A DNA stretch of 64,000 bases from Pseudomonas sp. R4-35-07 (GTDB taxonomy: Bacteria > Pseudomonadota > Gammaproteobacteria > Pseudomonadales > Pseudomonadaceae), in assembly GCF_003852235.1 (NCBI RefSeq), contig NZ_CP027732.1, positions 1,240,001 through 1,304,000 of the forward strand, written 5' to 3'. This document shows, piece after piece, positions 26,452-36,009 of this stretch. The translations under genes were made by a program, and so were the position numbers. Position 1 is the stretch's first letter. Each line of letters opens with the position of its first letter. The notes beneath the pieces were generated by a model. It was given only the letters and a program-made list of their open reading frames with translations. It made no database searches and was not told the DNA's origin.

Positions 26452-27576
26452 GTGATTACCACCCAAGCCTTCCCGACCCTGCGGGCCATCCAGCGCGATG
26501 CCTGGAATGACTGTTTTCCCGGTGCCCTGGAGGACTGGGACTATTACCTCGCGGTGGAAAACGCCGCGATCGATGACTTTCAGTGGCGTTACCTGGCGGT
26601 TTACGAAGAGGGAACGCTGGCGGCAGTGGCTGTCGCGTTCATCACCCATTATCGTCTCGACACGACGCTGTCGGGCGCTGGCAAGCGCTTGACCGAACGT
26701 GTGGCGCGACTGTGGCCGGGTCTGTTGCAACTGGGGTTGTATGCCCTCGGTTCGCCGGTGGCCGAGCGCTGCGACGTTGGTTTTGCCAGTGGCGTGGCGG
26801 ATGCGCGGCGCCCGCAGTTGCTCAAGCACTTGCTCGAGGTCGCGCGCCGGGATGCGGATGACTTTGGCATCGGCCTGCTGGCAGTCAAGGACGCACCGAG
26901 CAACGACCCGCATTGGGTCGAAAGTTGCCGTGCGGCTGGCTTTCAAAGCATGCCGAGCCTGCCCACGGGCGTGTTGCCGCTGCCCTACGGCTCAGTGGAC
27001 GCTTACCTTGGCTCGCTGGGTAAATCCACCCGCAAAGACCTGCGCCGCAAACTGCGCGCACCGGGGCCGCGAGTGGAGTGGCGGCACAACATCGATGATG
27101 TGCTGCCCGAGGTCATGCGCCTCTATGAAGCCACGCTGATGCGCGCGGACTTGCAGTTCGAACGCCTGCCCGCCGGTTACTTCACGGGGATTCTCGAACA
27201 GCTGCAAGCGCGTGCGGTGTGTGTTCTTTACTGGGTGGACGAGCACCTGGTGGCGTTCAATCTGATCCTGCTCGACGAGCATCGGCTGATCGACAAGTTT
27301 TTCGGGCATGACATCGCGTTCAGCCGTGAGTACAACCTGTACTTCCGTAGCTGGCTGACCAATGTCGACTACTGTATTCAACACAATATTGCGGTGTACG
27401 AGTGCGGCCAGGCCGGGTATGCCAGTAAACTGCGCCTGGGCTGCCAGTTCCAGGGCAACAGCCTGTTCTTCCGCCACCGCAATCGGTGGGTCAACGGCGT
27501 GCTCAAGTTAGTCAAAATGTTGTTCCGACCGGATCGTTCCGACCCTGCCATGGCTGCTGCGATAAGCGAAACCTGA
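26452..27576 (+). CDS. GNAT/FemAB-like acyltransferase (BioF2-like domain)
   Basis: A 374-residue protein with the 'GSLGKSTRKDLRRKLRAPG' segment and an acyl-CoA-binding type C-terminus ('YECGQAGYASKLRLGCQFQG') of the BioF2-like/FemAB acyltransferase group. Members transfer acyl or aminoacyl groups. The start is GTG at 26452, preceded by AAGGAA. A REPIN and 137 bases separate it from the hydrolase, so it may be in the same operon or have its own weak promoter. Its stop shares one base with the kinase ATG (TGATG), tying it to the regulatory pair. Confidence 0.75.
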   Translation: MITTQAFPTLRAIQRDAWNDCFPGALEDWDYYLAVENAAIDDFQWRYLAVYEEGTLAAVAVAFITHYRLDTTLSGAGKRLTERVARLWPGLLQLGLYALGSPVAERCDVGFASGVADARRPQLLKHLLEVARRDADDFGIGLLAVKDAPSNDPHWVESCRAAGFQSMPSLPTGVLPLPYGSVDAYLGSLGKSTRKDLRRKLRAPGPRVEWRHNIDDVLPEVMRLYEATLMRADLQFERLPAGYFTGILEQLQARAVCVLYWVDEHLVAFNLILLDEHRLIDKFFGHDIAFSREYNLYFRSWLTNVDYCIQHNIAVYECGQAGYASKLRLGCQFQGNSLFFRHRNRWVNGVLKLVKMLFRPDRSDPAMAAAISET

Positions 27577-29354
27577 TGATCACCAAGACCCGCCAGAAAG
27601 CCCGCCCCTTTGCCATTTCGCGCTGGAGCGTCCAGCGCAAGCTGGTGCTGGCCTTCTGGCTGGTCAGCGTCATTCCGACCATGATTGCGGCGGAATTGGC
27701 CGCCACCACGTTGTCGCAGATTTTCGACAGCAACGTGCGGATCTGGCTGCAGGAGTCGACCAAGATCGTCAAGGACGAGATCGGCGACATCCTTCACGAC
27801 AACGCGCGCATGGCCAAGCTGTTCCTGCGCTACACCAGCCCACCCTCATCGCGGCAGGCCGAACGGCATGACCGGCTCACCGCCGACATCGCCGATGCCA
27901 CCGACATCGATGTGGTGGCGCTGATTCGTAGCAGTGATCACAAGGTGGTGTTCAGCACCGCCGCCGACGACATCGTCAAGCAGATCAACCTGACCAGCAA
28001 CACGGTGTTGCAGACCGTACAGGTGGCCGGCGTCAGTACGGGCCTGGTGGTATCGACCTTCGAAACCAACCGCGATGGCGTCGATTATCTGTTGCTGGTG
28101 GCCACCTACCTGGACAGCAGCTTCCTTACCAGTGTGGCCGATGTGCATTCCCTCGACCTGCGCCTGTACCTGGCCAATGCCACGGGGTTTTCCGAGATAT
28201 TTTCCACCCAGCGCTTCGAAAACCACCCGGCGCGCATCCCGAAGAATGTCGAAGCCGAGCTGCGCAGCACCCGGCAGCCGAGCGAGCAGTTCACCAATCA
28301 GTACAGCGGCTTGTACTGGCCGATATTCAACGATGCCGGCGAGCTGCAAGGCGTGATCTTCAGCGGCCTGCTGCGCCACACGAGCCTGGTGGGGCTGGTG
28401 AATCAGAGCAACTTGTTCGTGTTGATTTTCCTGGTCAGCTCGGCGCTGTCACTGGCGGCAGGGGTGTGGGTGTCGCGGCGCCTGACCCAGCCGCTGCGGG
28501 ACTTGTCCCAAGGCGTGAACGCGGTGATTTCCGGCAACTACGCGCACCGGGTAGAGGTCAGCGGCGGCGACGAGCTGGCGCAACTGAGCAGCACCTTCAA
28601 CCACATGACTGAACGCCTGGGCGAATTGCATCACTTGGAAGCCCAACTGCGCCGGCGTGATCGTCTGCACGCCCTGGGTGAAGTCGCCATGGGCCTGGCC
28701 CATGAAATCCGCAACCCGTTAGGGATCATCAAGACGGCCACTCAACTGTTGCACCGACGCGCCGACCTTCCGGACGCCGACAAACGCCACTTGGAGTACG
28801 TCATCAGCGAGGTCAGCCGGATCAACGACCTGATCACCGAATTCCTCGACTTCGCCAAGCCCAATCCGCCGATACGCGTACAGCAACCGGCCCGCCCGTT
28901 GGTGGAAGACATCCTCGGCTTCTGTGGCCCGGAGTTGAGTACTCACAATATCGATGCACAGATTGACGACCAGGCGCCCGACGCTACGCTCTACGCGGAT
29001 GCCAAGCAGCTCAAGCAGGCCTGCCTGAACCTGATTCTCAACGCCATCGACGCGATGCCTGAAGGCGGGCGTCTCACCCTGGGTATCCGCAGCGTGGGTG
29101 ACACCACCGTGATCAGCATCGCCGATACCGGCCAGGGCATCCCGGCGGATTTGGTCGAGCGCATTTTCACGCCGTTCGTCACCACCAAGGCTTCGGGTAC
29201 AGGGCTGGGCCTGGCCAAGGTCTATTCGATCATGGAGAGTCACGACGCCAGCATCGAGTGCGTCAGTGAGAAAGATGCCGGCGCCACCTTCAACCTGTAC
29301 ATTCCCGCTAACGGTGAAGACGACGGCGAGGATGAGAACGGGCATGACGCATAA
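27576..29354 (+). CDS. Membrane sensor histidine kinase of NtrB/AtoS type
   Basis: A 592-residue kinase. TM helix 1 lies near residues 22-45, a dCache-like periplasmic domain spans about 45-275, and TM helix 2 is 'LFVLIFLVSSALSLAAGVWV'. Then follow HAMP ('LTQPLRDLSQGVNAVISGNY'), an H-box ('GEVAMGLAHEIRNPLGII'), an N-box ('ACLNLILNAIDAMPEGG') and G-boxes ('DTGQGIPADL', 'GTGLGLAKVYSIM'). The ATG overlaps the acyltransferase stop by one base, and the longer frame belongs to that gene. It is the cognate kinase of the NtrC-type regulator that begins within its last 11 bases. Confidence 0.92.
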   Translation: MITKTRQKARPFAISRWSVQRKLVLAFWLVSVIPTMIAAELAATTLSQIFDSNVRIWLQESTKIVKDEIGDILHDNARMAKLFLRYTSPPSSRQAERHDRLTADIADATDIDVVALIRSSDHKVVFSTAADDIVKQINLTSNTVLQTVQVAGVSTGLVVSTFETNRDGVDYLLLVATYLDSSFLTSVADVHSLDLRLYLANATGFSEIFSTQRFENHPARIPKNVEAELRSTRQPSEQFTNQYSGLYWPIFNDAGELQGVIFSGLLRHTSLVGLVNQSNLFVLIFLVSSALSLAAGVWVSRRLTQPLRDLSQGVNAVISGNYAHRVEVSGGDELAQLSSTFNHMTERLGELHHLEAQLRRRDRLHALGEVAMGLAHEIRNPLGIIKTATQLLHRRADLPDADKRHLEYVISEVSRINDLITEFLDFAKPNPPIRVQQPARPLVEDILGFCGPELSTHNIDAQIDDQAPDATLYADAKQLKQACLNLILNAIDAMPEGGRLTLGIRSVGDTTVISIADTGQGIPADLVERIFTPFVTTKASGTGLGLAKVYSIMESHDASIECVSEKDAGATFNLYIPANGEDDGEDENGHDA

Positions 29355-30741
29355 CGTATTGGTGGTCGACGACGAGCCCAAGCTCTGTGACCTGTTGTCA
29401 TCCGCCCTGAGCCAGAACGGCATCCAGGTGTTTACCGCTGGTAATGGCCTGCACGCGCTCAAGGTGCTGGAGCAGGAGGACATCGACCTGGTCATCAGCG
29501 ACTGGCGCATGCCGGGCATGGACGGGCCGGCGTTGCTGGCGGAAATCAAGCAGCGCTATCCGCAGTTGCCGGTGATCGTGATGACGGCCTACAGCACCGT
29601 GAAAAATGCCGTGCAGTCGATGCGCAATGGGGCCTACGACTACATTGCCAAGCCGTTCGATATCGACGAGCTGGACATCACCGTGGCCAAGGCCCTGCAG
29701 TTTCGCGACATCATGCGCGATAACGCGCGCCTGCGTGCCGAGCTGGATGAACATGCACAGTTCGACAGCCTGGTGGGTGACAGTCCAGCGTTTCGTAAAG
29801 TGTTGCAAGCGGTGGACTCGGTGCGCGACAGCAGCGCAACCATCCTGCTGACCGGCGAAAGCGGCACCGGCAAGGAAATGGTCGCCCGCGCGATCCACAA
29901 GCATGGCAGCCGTGCCGACCAACCGTTCGTGGCGGTCAATTGCGCGGCGATTCCTGAGGGGCTGCTGGAAAGCGAAATGTTCGGTCATCGCAAAGGCGCT
30001 TTCACCGGCGCCGTGGCCGACCGGGTAGGGCGCTTCATGCAGGCCGACAAGGGCACGCTGTTTCTTGATGAAGTCGGTGATATGCCGCTGGCCTTGCAGG
30101 CCAAGATTTTGCGTGCTTTGCAGGAACGGGTCATCGAACCGGTGGGTGATCCCCGCGAGCGCAAGGTGGACGTGCGGGTGATTGCCGCGACCAACAAGAA
30201 CCTGCTGGACGCGGTGGCCAACAAGGAATTTCGCGAAGACCTTTATTACCGGCTGAATGTCTTCCCGATTCCTTTGCCGGCCCTGCGCGAGCGCGTGGAA
30301 GACATCGCACCCCTGGCCCGGCACTTCGCCCGCACCCTCAGTGCGACCGCCGGCAAACGCATCACCGGGTTCAGCCCCGAGGCCTTGCAGGCCATGGCCG
30401 CGTACCACTGGCCGGGCAATATCCGTGAGCTGCAAAACTGCGTGGAGCGGGCGACCATCGTGGCGGCTTCGTCGGTGATCGAGGATATCGATTTGCCGGG
30501 GTATTTGTTTGCTTCGAAACCGAGCGAGGGCGGGGTGACGGCGATCCTCAGCGACGGGCCGGGTGTGCCACAGGACCTGGATGCGGCGCTGGCGGAAGTG
30601 GAGAAAGCCTACATTTTGGCGGCGTTGCAGGAGAGCAATGGCGTGCAGGCTGCGGCGGCAACGAAGATCGGTATCTCGGAGCGCAGCTTCTGGTACCGCC
30701 TGAAGAAGCTGGGCATCCAAGTCGACAAAATAGTCCGCTGA
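29344..30741 (+). CDS. NtrC-family sigma-54-dependent response regulator
   Basis: A 465-residue activator. The receiver has 'NVLVVDDEPKLCDLLSSAL' with acceptor 'VISDWRMPGMDG'. The AAA+ domain has Walker A 'GESGTGKEMV', a normal 'GAFTGA' sigma-54 contact loop and Walker B 'GTLFLDEVGDM'. The C-terminal Fis-type helix-turn-helix is '...AAATKIGISERSFWYRLKKL'. It is coupled to the kinase by an 11-base overlap. The operon it closes begins at a clear sigma-54 promoter with an upstream palindrome, so autoregulation and control of the four enzymes is the simplest model. A REPIN follows. Confidence 0.93.
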   Translation: MTHNVLVVDDEPKLCDLLSSALSQNGIQVFTAGNGLHALKVLEQEDIDLVISDWRMPGMDGPALLAEIKQRYPQLPVIVMTAYSTVKNAVQSMRNGAYDYIAKPFDIDELDITVAKALQFRDIMRDNARLRAELDEHAQFDSLVGDSPAFRKVLQAVDSVRDSSATILLTGESGTGKEMVARAIHKHGSRADQPFVAVNCAAIPEGLLESEMFGHRKGAFTGAVADRVGRFMQADKGTLFLDEVGDMPLALQAKILRALQERVIEPVGDPRERKVDVRVIAATNKNLLDAVANKEFREDLYYRLNVFPIPLPALRERVEDIAPLARHFARTLSATAGKRITGFSPEALQAMAAYHWPGNIRELQNCVERATIVAASSVIEDIDLPGYLFASKPSEGGVTAILSDGPGVPQDLDAALAEVEKAYILAALQESNGVQAAAATKIGISERSFWYRLKKLGIQVDKIVR

Positions 30742-30757
30742 AACACTGTGGTTAAAA

Positions 30758-30850
30758 CTGTGGGAGGGGGCTTGCTCCCGATAGCGGTGTGTCAGCCACA
30801 GATATATTGACTGACCCACCGCAATCGGGGGCAAGCCCCCTCCCACATTT
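30758..30850. repeat. REPIN, GTGGGAGGGGGCTTG family
   Basis: An inverted REP pair in the convergent gap between the regulator gene and glpM. It probably also forms the transcript end. Confidence 0.9.
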
Positions 30851-30863
30851 GGACTGTGGTGGG

Positions 30864-31202
30864 TCAGGTGTGCAGGCGTACCCAGACACTAACCAGCACC
30901 GTTGCCGCCATCAACCAGGCCACTGCGGCTACGGCGAGCGATGCTTCCAACCGCATCCGATCCACCATCACATACAACGTCGCCAAGTACACGAAGTACG
31001 GAATGATCGACCACATCCCAAACACAATGGTGGTCTTCAGATCCTCGACCGAGCGGCCTTTGCCGACGATGTAATGGGCGATCAGCGCAAAGGTCGGAAA
31101 CAGCGGCACCAGGCCTGCGATGTAATAGTTTTTGGTCTTGGCCAATGCGGCCAATATAAGCACCACCGCCGCGCCGAGGGCGGCTTTCAAGAATAGATCC
31201 AT
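30864..31202 (-). CDS. glpM: GlpM-family membrane protein
   Basis: A 112-residue inner-membrane protein with four hydrophobic helices. 'LAKTKNYYIAGLVPLFPTFA' and 'LIAHYIV' are the family's conserved core, known from P. aeruginosa GlpM (implicated in alginate production) and E. coli YdgC. The function is still unclear. The ATG shares one base with the aauR stop (TGATG), so it is translated as the last gene of the aau operon. It is probably expressed with amino-acid uptake rather than with the glycerol genes. Confidence 0.88.
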   Translation of the reverse strand: MDLFLKAALGAAVVLILAALAKTKNYYIAGLVPLFPTFALIAHYIVGKGRSVEDLKTTIVFGMWSIIPYFVYLATLYVMVDRMRLEASLAVAAVAWLMAATVLVSVWVRLHT

Positions 31203-32539
31203 CAGTGACTCAACCCGTATTTTTTGACCTTGTCGAACAGTGTGGTCTTGGCCATCCCCAGTTCCTGGCTGGCCTGGGTCAGGTTGCCGCCGCTGCGTTG
31301 CAACGCGTCAACAAGCAGGTTGCGTTCGAAGGCTTCCACCGCCTCGGTAAAGGCCAGGCCGTGGGTGCTGCCGCCCGTGCCGCTTTTCTTGAACGCGGGC
31401 AGGCCCAGGGCGAAGCGTTCGGCGACGTTGCGCAGTTCGCGTACGTTGCCCGGCCAGTCGTGGCTCATCAGGCTCGACAGGGTCTGGTTATCCAGCTCCG
31501 GGGCGATGCGATCGAAGCGCAGTGAGGATTGCTGCAGGAAGTGTTCGAACAACTGCAGGATATCTTCACGGCGCTCGCGCAGTGGTGGCAGTTCCAGGGT
31601 GACCACATTGAGACGGTAGTACAGGTCGCTGCGGAACTGGCTGGCGCGGCTCAGTTCATCGAGGTCGGACTTGGTGGCGGCGATCACCCGGCAATCCACG
31701 GCCACGCTCTGGTTCGAACCCAGGCGTTCGAGGGTGCGCTCCTGCAGGACCCGCAGCAGTTTGATCTGCAGATTGATCGGCATGCTTTCCACTTCATCGA
31801 GAAACAGCGTGCCTTCATGGGCGTGCTCGATCTTGCCGATGCGGCGCTTGCCGGCGCCGGTAAACGCGTTGGCTTCGTGGCCGAAAATCTCGCTTTCGAA
31901 CAGGTTCTCCGGCAGCCCACCGCAGTTCAGGGCGACGAACTGGTGGGCGTGGCGCCGGCTGAAGTCATGCAGGCAGCGCGCGACCAGCTCCTTGCCGGTG
32001 CCGGTTTCGCCTTCGATCAGCACGTTGGCCGACGTGTCGGCAACGTTGGCGATCAGTTCGCGCAAGTTTTGCATCGCCGGCGAGCGCCCGATGATGCGGC
32101 CCTCCAACGAATCGCGCTCGGCCAGTTGGCGCCGTAGCGACCAGACTTCCCGCGCCAGCCCACGCTGTTCAAGGGCACGACGGGCGACGTCTACCAGGCG
32201 CTCGGGGGAGAAGGGTTTTTCCATGAAATCGTAGGCGCCGTTGCGCATGGCGCCGACCGCCATGGAGATGTCGCCATGCCCGGTGATCAGCACCACCGGT
32301 AGGCTTTTATCCAGCGCCTTGAGGCGAGTGAGCAAGGCCAGGCCATCTATGCCCGGCAGGCGAATATCGCTGATGACAATGCCGGCAAAATTCTCGCCGA
32401 TATGGGTCAACGCTTCTTCGGCACTGCCCACGCCAACGCTGGGGATGTCTTCCAGCGCCAATGCCTGCTGGCAACCCAGCAGCACGTGGGGGTCATCTTC
32501 GACGATCAGGACGGTGAGGTCTTGGGGTTCAATATTCAT
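31202..32539 (-). CDS. aauR: AauR, sigma-54-dependent regulator of acidic amino-acid uptake
   Basis: A 445-residue NtrC-type regulator: receiver with 'VLIVEDDPHVLLGCQQAL' and acceptor 'VISDIRLPGIDG', AAA+ with 'GETGTGKELV', sigma-54 loop 'NAFTGA' (usual form GAFTGA, the first Gly being Asn), Walker B 'GTLFLDEVESM', and a C-terminal HTH ('ASQELGMAKTTLFDKVKKYG'). It looks DctD-like, but its place next to the glutamate/aspartate transporter aatJQMP matches the aauR-aauS pair of P. putida. Two near-perfect TTCGG-N4-CCGAA palindromes and a sigma-54 promoter lie before aatJ, which supports AauR. It overlaps the kinase by 4 bases. Confidence 0.88.
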   Translation of the reverse strand: MNIEPQDLTVLIVEDDPHVLLGCQQALALEDIPSVGVGSAEEALTHIGENFAGIVISDIRLPGIDGLALLTRLKALDKSLPVVLITGHGDISMAVGAMRNGAYDFMEKPFSPERLVDVARRALEQRGLAREVWSLRRQLAERDSLEGRIIGRSPAMQNLRELIANVADTSANVLIEGETGTGKELVARCLHDFSRRHAHQFVALNCGGLPENLFESEIFGHEANAFTGAGKRRIGKIEHAHEGTLFLDEVESMPINLQIKLLRVLQERTLERLGSNQSVAVDCRVIAATKSDLDELSRASQFRSDLYYRLNVVTLELPPLRERREDILQLFEHFLQQSSLRFDRIAPELDNQTLSSLMSHDWPGNVRELRNVAERFALGLPAFKKSGTGGSTHGLAFTEAVEAFERNLLVDALQRSGGNLTQASQELGMAKTTLFDKVKKYGLSH

Positions 32540-34437
32540 GTCGACTCAACTTTTTCAGCGCCCGCCAGCGGCAGGTTCAGGACAAACGCGGTACCACCAG
32601 CGGCCGGATGTTCCACGGCCAGGCTGCCGCCGGTGGCCGCCGCAAGGCTTGCGGAGAGGGTCAGGCCCAGGCCCAGCCCTTGCTCGCCGGGCTTGGTGGT
32701 GAAGAAGGGCTCGAACAGGTGTTTGCGTGCCTCGGGGTCGATACCGTGGCCATTGTCGCGCACCCGCAGGCGATATTTACCCTCGGCGCTCTGGCCTTCC
32801 AGCCACAACTGCGGCGCCGGTTGCGCCTGCATCGCATCGAGGGCGTTGCCGATCAGGTTGACCAGGATCTGCTCCAGGCGCGTCTGATCGATCTGCAACT
32901 GGGCATGGGTGAAGTCACGGTGCACGGCCAGGGACAGGTTGTCCAGGCGCGCGCCGAGCACCTGGAACGCGGCGTCCACCGCCTTGGCCAGGTTCGCTTC
33001 GCCCTGGTCGTCACCGCGCCGGGCGAACGAGCGCAGGCTGGCGGTGATGCGACCCATGCGATCGATCAGTTCGTTGATGGTCTTGAGGTTGGCGCTGGCG
33101 GTGTCCAGGGCCCCACGTTCGAGGAAGCGCACGGTGTTGCCGGACAGGGTGCGCAGCGCGGCCAGGGGTTGGTTCAATTCGTGGGCGATGCTGGTGGACA
33201 TCTGGCCGATCGCTGCGAGTTTACCGGCCTGCACCAGTTCGTCCTGGGCACGGCGCAAAGTCTCTTCGGCCTGGCGCCGTTCGCGGATCTGGCCTTTGAG
33301 GCGTTCATTGCTGGCGCGCAGGTCGGCGGTGCGTTCGGCAATCCGTCGTTCCAGCTGGCTGTTGGCTTCCTGCAAGGCCTCCCGTGCGGCGAGGCGGGTG
33401 GCGATGACCTTGCGCCGCTCGTTCCAGGCAATCAGCAAAAACGCGACCAAGCCAAACGCGACGGCGACCAGGATGCCCTGGTTGATCGCGGCGCGGCGTA
33501 GTTCATTCAGCGGGGTGAGCAGGGTGAAGTTCCACGGTGTGTCATTCAGTGGCCGGGTTTGCGCCAGGTAACTGACTTCTTGCTTGTCGTTGACCACTTC
33601 GCTATTGGCCGGGAAGGTCAGCTTTTCGCTGCCTTCGTTCAGCCGCTCGCGGGCCAGGGGTTCCAGGGCGTCCAGTGTCGCCCAGTAATATTGCAGGCTG
33701 TTAGCCAGCCGGTCCCTGGTGTCTTCGCTCAGGGGACGCACGGCCTTGAGGCGGCGGGCCGGGTCACTGGACAGGATGATGATGCCGTTTTCGTCGCTGA
33801 CAAAAGCTTCGAGGCGCGCGCGTTGCCAGCGCTCTTCAAGCGCCTCCAGGCGGACCTTGACCACGGCGACGCCGATGATTTTGCCATGCTCTTCAAGCCC
33901 GTGGGCCAGGTAGTAGCCGGGTTCGCCGTTGGTGCTGCCGATGCCGTAGAAACGACCGGGCTGGCCGCGCACGGCGTTCTGGAAATAGGCGCGAAAGGAC
34001 AGGTCTTCACCCTGGTAACTGTCGGCGTCGCGCCAGTTACTGGTGGCCAGCACCCGGCCGGTGGTATCCATCACGTAGATGGCGCGGCTGCGGCTGCGGC
34101 GGTTCAAGCCTTCGAGGTAATCGTTGACGGTCGTGCGGGTTTCCTGGTTGGGGTCAGCCAGGAGCAGGGAAACGCTGGATTCCAGCTCAAGCAGGCTGGG
34201 CAGGTAGGTGTATTTGCTCAGTTCGCTTTCGACGGTGCGAGCGTGCAACTCCAACTGGCGTTCGCCGTTGTCGCTGAGGGTGCGGATGCCATAGTACTCA
34301 CTGACCCAGAAGCCGATATAACCCAAGCCGATCATCAGGGCGATGATCAACGGCGGCAGGAACAGTTGACGTATCAGGCGAGGCTTCACGGCAAGTGATG
34401 GCGGCGCAGCGCGATAGGGGGTGGGATCGCATTTCAT
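32536..34437 (-). CDS. aauS: AauS, sensor histidine kinase for acidic amino acids
   Basis: A 633-residue DctB-type kinase. TM helix 1 is 'QLFLPPLIIALMIGLGYIGF', followed by a tandem PAS-like periplasmic domain (residues about 50-300) and TM helix 2 ('GILVAVAFGLVAFLLIAW'). A coiled coil then leads to the H-box 'GQMSTSIAHELNQPLAAL', N-box 'QILVNLIGNALDAM' and G-boxes 'DNGHGIDPEA' and 'GLGLGLTLS'. The periplasmic domain should bind glutamate or aspartate directly or through the transporter. I start at the ATG at 34437, although a GTG immediately precedes it. It is transcribed in the same direction as aatPMQ, and a REPIN lies between them. Confidence 0.88.
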   Translation of the reverse strand: MKCDPTPYRAAPPSLAVKPRLIRQLFLPPLIIALMIGLGYIGFWVSEYYGIRTLSDNGERQLELHARTVESELSKYTYLPSLLELESSVSLLLADPNQETRTTVNDYLEGLNRRSRSRAIYVMDTTGRVLATSNWRDADSYQGEDLSFRAYFQNAVRGQPGRFYGIGSTNGEPGYYLAHGLEEHGKIIGVAVVKVRLEALEERWQRARLEAFVSDENGIIILSSDPARRLKAVRPLSEDTRDRLANSLQYYWATLDALEPLARERLNEGSEKLTFPANSEVVNDKQEVSYLAQTRPLNDTPWNFTLLTPLNELRRAAINQGILVAVAFGLVAFLLIAWNERRKVIATRLAAREALQEANSQLERRIAERTADLRASNERLKGQIRERRQAEETLRRAQDELVQAGKLAAIGQMSTSIAHELNQPLAALRTLSGNTVRFLERGALDTASANLKTINELIDRMGRITASLRSFARRGDDQGEANLAKAVDAAFQVLGARLDNLSLAVHRDFTHAQLQIDQTRLEQILVNLIGNALDAMQAQPAPQLWLEGQSAEGKYRLRVRDNGHGIDPEARKHLFEPFFTTKPGEQGLGLGLTLSASLAAATGGSLAVEHPAAGGTAFVLNLPLAGAEKVEST

Positions 34438-34481
34438 CACAGATGCCTTGGGTCAACCAGCGCTGCCGGCCTGTGCGGTCA

Positions 34482-34574
34482 GTGTGGGAGGGGGCTTGCC
34501 CCCGATTGCAGTGTGTCAGTCGGTATATCTGTCGCTGATCTACCGCTATCGGGGGCAAGCCCCCTCCCACATTG
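34482..34574. repeat. REPIN, GTGGGAGGGGGCTTG family
   Basis: An inverted REP pair between aauS and aatP, inside a same-strand gap. Confidence 0.9.
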
Positions 34575-34606
34575 GTCCGGTTTCTTCAGTGGATGCGCTG
34601 TAATAC

Positions 34607-35341
34607 TTAGTGCTGCAGGATTTTCTCAAGGAAGTGCTGCGCACGTTCGGAGCGGGCGCTGATGTCGCCGAAGAACTCTTCTTTCGGGCAGTCTTCGATG
34701 ATCTTGCCAGCGTCCATGAAGATCACGCGGTCGGCCACTTTGCGGGCGAAGCCCATTTCGTGGGTCACGCACATCATGGTCATGCCTTCGTGGGCCAACT
34801 GCACCATCACGTCGAGCACTTCGTTGACCATTTCCGGGTCGAGCGCCGAGGTCGGTTCGTCGAACAGCATGACGATCGGGTCCATGGCCAGGGCGCGAGC
34901 AATCGCCACACGTTGTTGCTGGCCACCGGACAGTTGGCCCGGGTGCTTGTGTGCATGGGCCGACAGGCCGACGCGCTCCAGCAGTTGCAGGCCCTTCTTG
35001 GTGGCTTCTTCCTTGCTGCGGCCGAGCACCTTGATCTGCGCGATGGTCAGGTTCTCGGTGATGGTCAGGTGCGGGAACAGTTCGAAGTGCTGGAACACCA
35101 TGCCCACGCGCGAGCGCAGTTTCGGCAGGTTGGTCTTCGGGTCGGCGATGGAAGTACCATCGACGATCACGTCGCCCTTCTGGAACGGCTCCAGCGCATT
35201 CACGCACTTGATCAGGGTGGACTTGCCCGAGCCGGACGGCCCGCACACCACGATCACTTCGCCTTTTTTAACCTCGGTGCTGCAGTCGGTCAGCACCTGG
35301 AAGTCGCCATACCACTTGTTGATGTTCTTGATAGAGATCAT
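34607..35341 (-). CDS. aatP: Glutamate/aspartate ABC transporter ATP-binding protein AatP
   Basis: A 244-residue polar-amino-acid ATPase: Walker A '[12 protein letters not shown]', signature '[15 protein letters not shown]', Walker B '[16 protein letters not shown]' and H-loop '[10 protein letters not shown]'. It energises the AatQ/AatM permease for acidic amino acids supplied by AatJ. The ATG overlaps the aatM stop by 4 bases. This is the last transporter gene. Downstream are a REPIN and aauS. Confidence 0.92.
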   Translation of the reverse strand: MISIKNINKWYGDFQVLTDCSTEVKKGEVIVVCGPSGSGKSTLIKCVNALEPFQKGDVIVDGTSIADPKTNLPKLRSRVGMVFQHFELFPHLTITENLTIAQIKVLGRSKEEATKKGLQLLERVGLSAHAHKHPGQLSGGQQQRVAIARALAMDPIVMLFDEPTSALDPEMVNEVLDVMVQLAHEGMTMMCVTHEMGFARKVADRVIFMDAGKIIEDCPKEEFFGDISARSERAQHFLEKILQH

Positions 35342-36009
35342 ACGGCAAACCTTTTTTGCAGACGCTTGACCAGCAGCGAGGCGGAAAAGCTGATGATGAA
35401 GTAGACGACACCGGCGAAGATCAGGAACTCATTGGAGCGGCCGATGATGTCGCCGTTGGAACGGGCAGAGTTGAGGAAGTCCACCAGGCCCACGGTGTAG
35501 ACCAGCGACGTGTCCTGAAACAGGATGATGCTCTGCTGCAGCAGCAGCGGGGTCATCTTGCGAAACGCCTGGGGCAGGATGATCAGGCGCATGGTCTGCC
35601 CGTAGGTCATGCCCATCGCCTGCGCGGCGGCCATCTGGCCCTTGGGGATCGACTGCACGCCGGCCCGCACGATTTCGCAGAAGTACGCGGCTTCGAACAT
35701 CATGAAGGCCACGACGCAGGAGGTGAACGCGCCGATCGGCGTGTCTTCACCGGTGATCCAGCGCAGCACGAACGGCACCGCCAGGTAGAACCAGGTGATC
35801 ACCAACAGCAGCGGGATCGAACGGAAGTAGTTCACATAGGCGCCGGCCACACGGGACAGCAGCTTGCTGGACGACAGGCGCATCAGCGCGAGGATCGTAC
35901 CCAGGATGATGCCGCCGACCACGCCCATGACCATCAACTGCAGGGTCATGACCATGCCGTTCCACAGGCCCGGGATCGCGGGGATGATACCGCTGAAATC
36001 GAAGTCCAT
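35338..36009 (-). CDS. aatM: Glutamate/aspartate ABC permease AatM
   Basis: A 223-residue inner-membrane permease of the HisM/GltK type, with five hydrophobic helices and the EAA loop '[20 protein letters not shown]'. '[14 protein letters not shown]' is typical of the family. It pairs with AatQ and is driven by AatP. Its ATG shares one base with the aatQ stop, and its stop overlaps aatP. Confidence 0.9.
   Translation of the reverse strand: MDFDFSGIIPAIPGLWNGMVMTLQLMVMGVVGGIILGTILALMRLSSSKLLSRVAGAYVNYFRSIPLLLVITWFYLAVPFVLRWITGEDTPIGAFTSCVVAFMMFEAAYFCEIVRAGVQSIPKGQMAAAQAMGMTYGQTMRLIILPQAFRKMTPLLLQQSIILFQDTSLVYTVGLVDFLNSARSNGDIIGRSNEFLIFAGVVYFIISFSASLLVKRLQKRFAV

Noticed and set aside
31202..34437. 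Naming the kinase/regulator pair dctB/dctD
   Set aside because: Sequence alone would allow it, but the location beside aatJQMP and the TTCGG-N4-CCGAA sites before aatJ fit aauS/aauR better.
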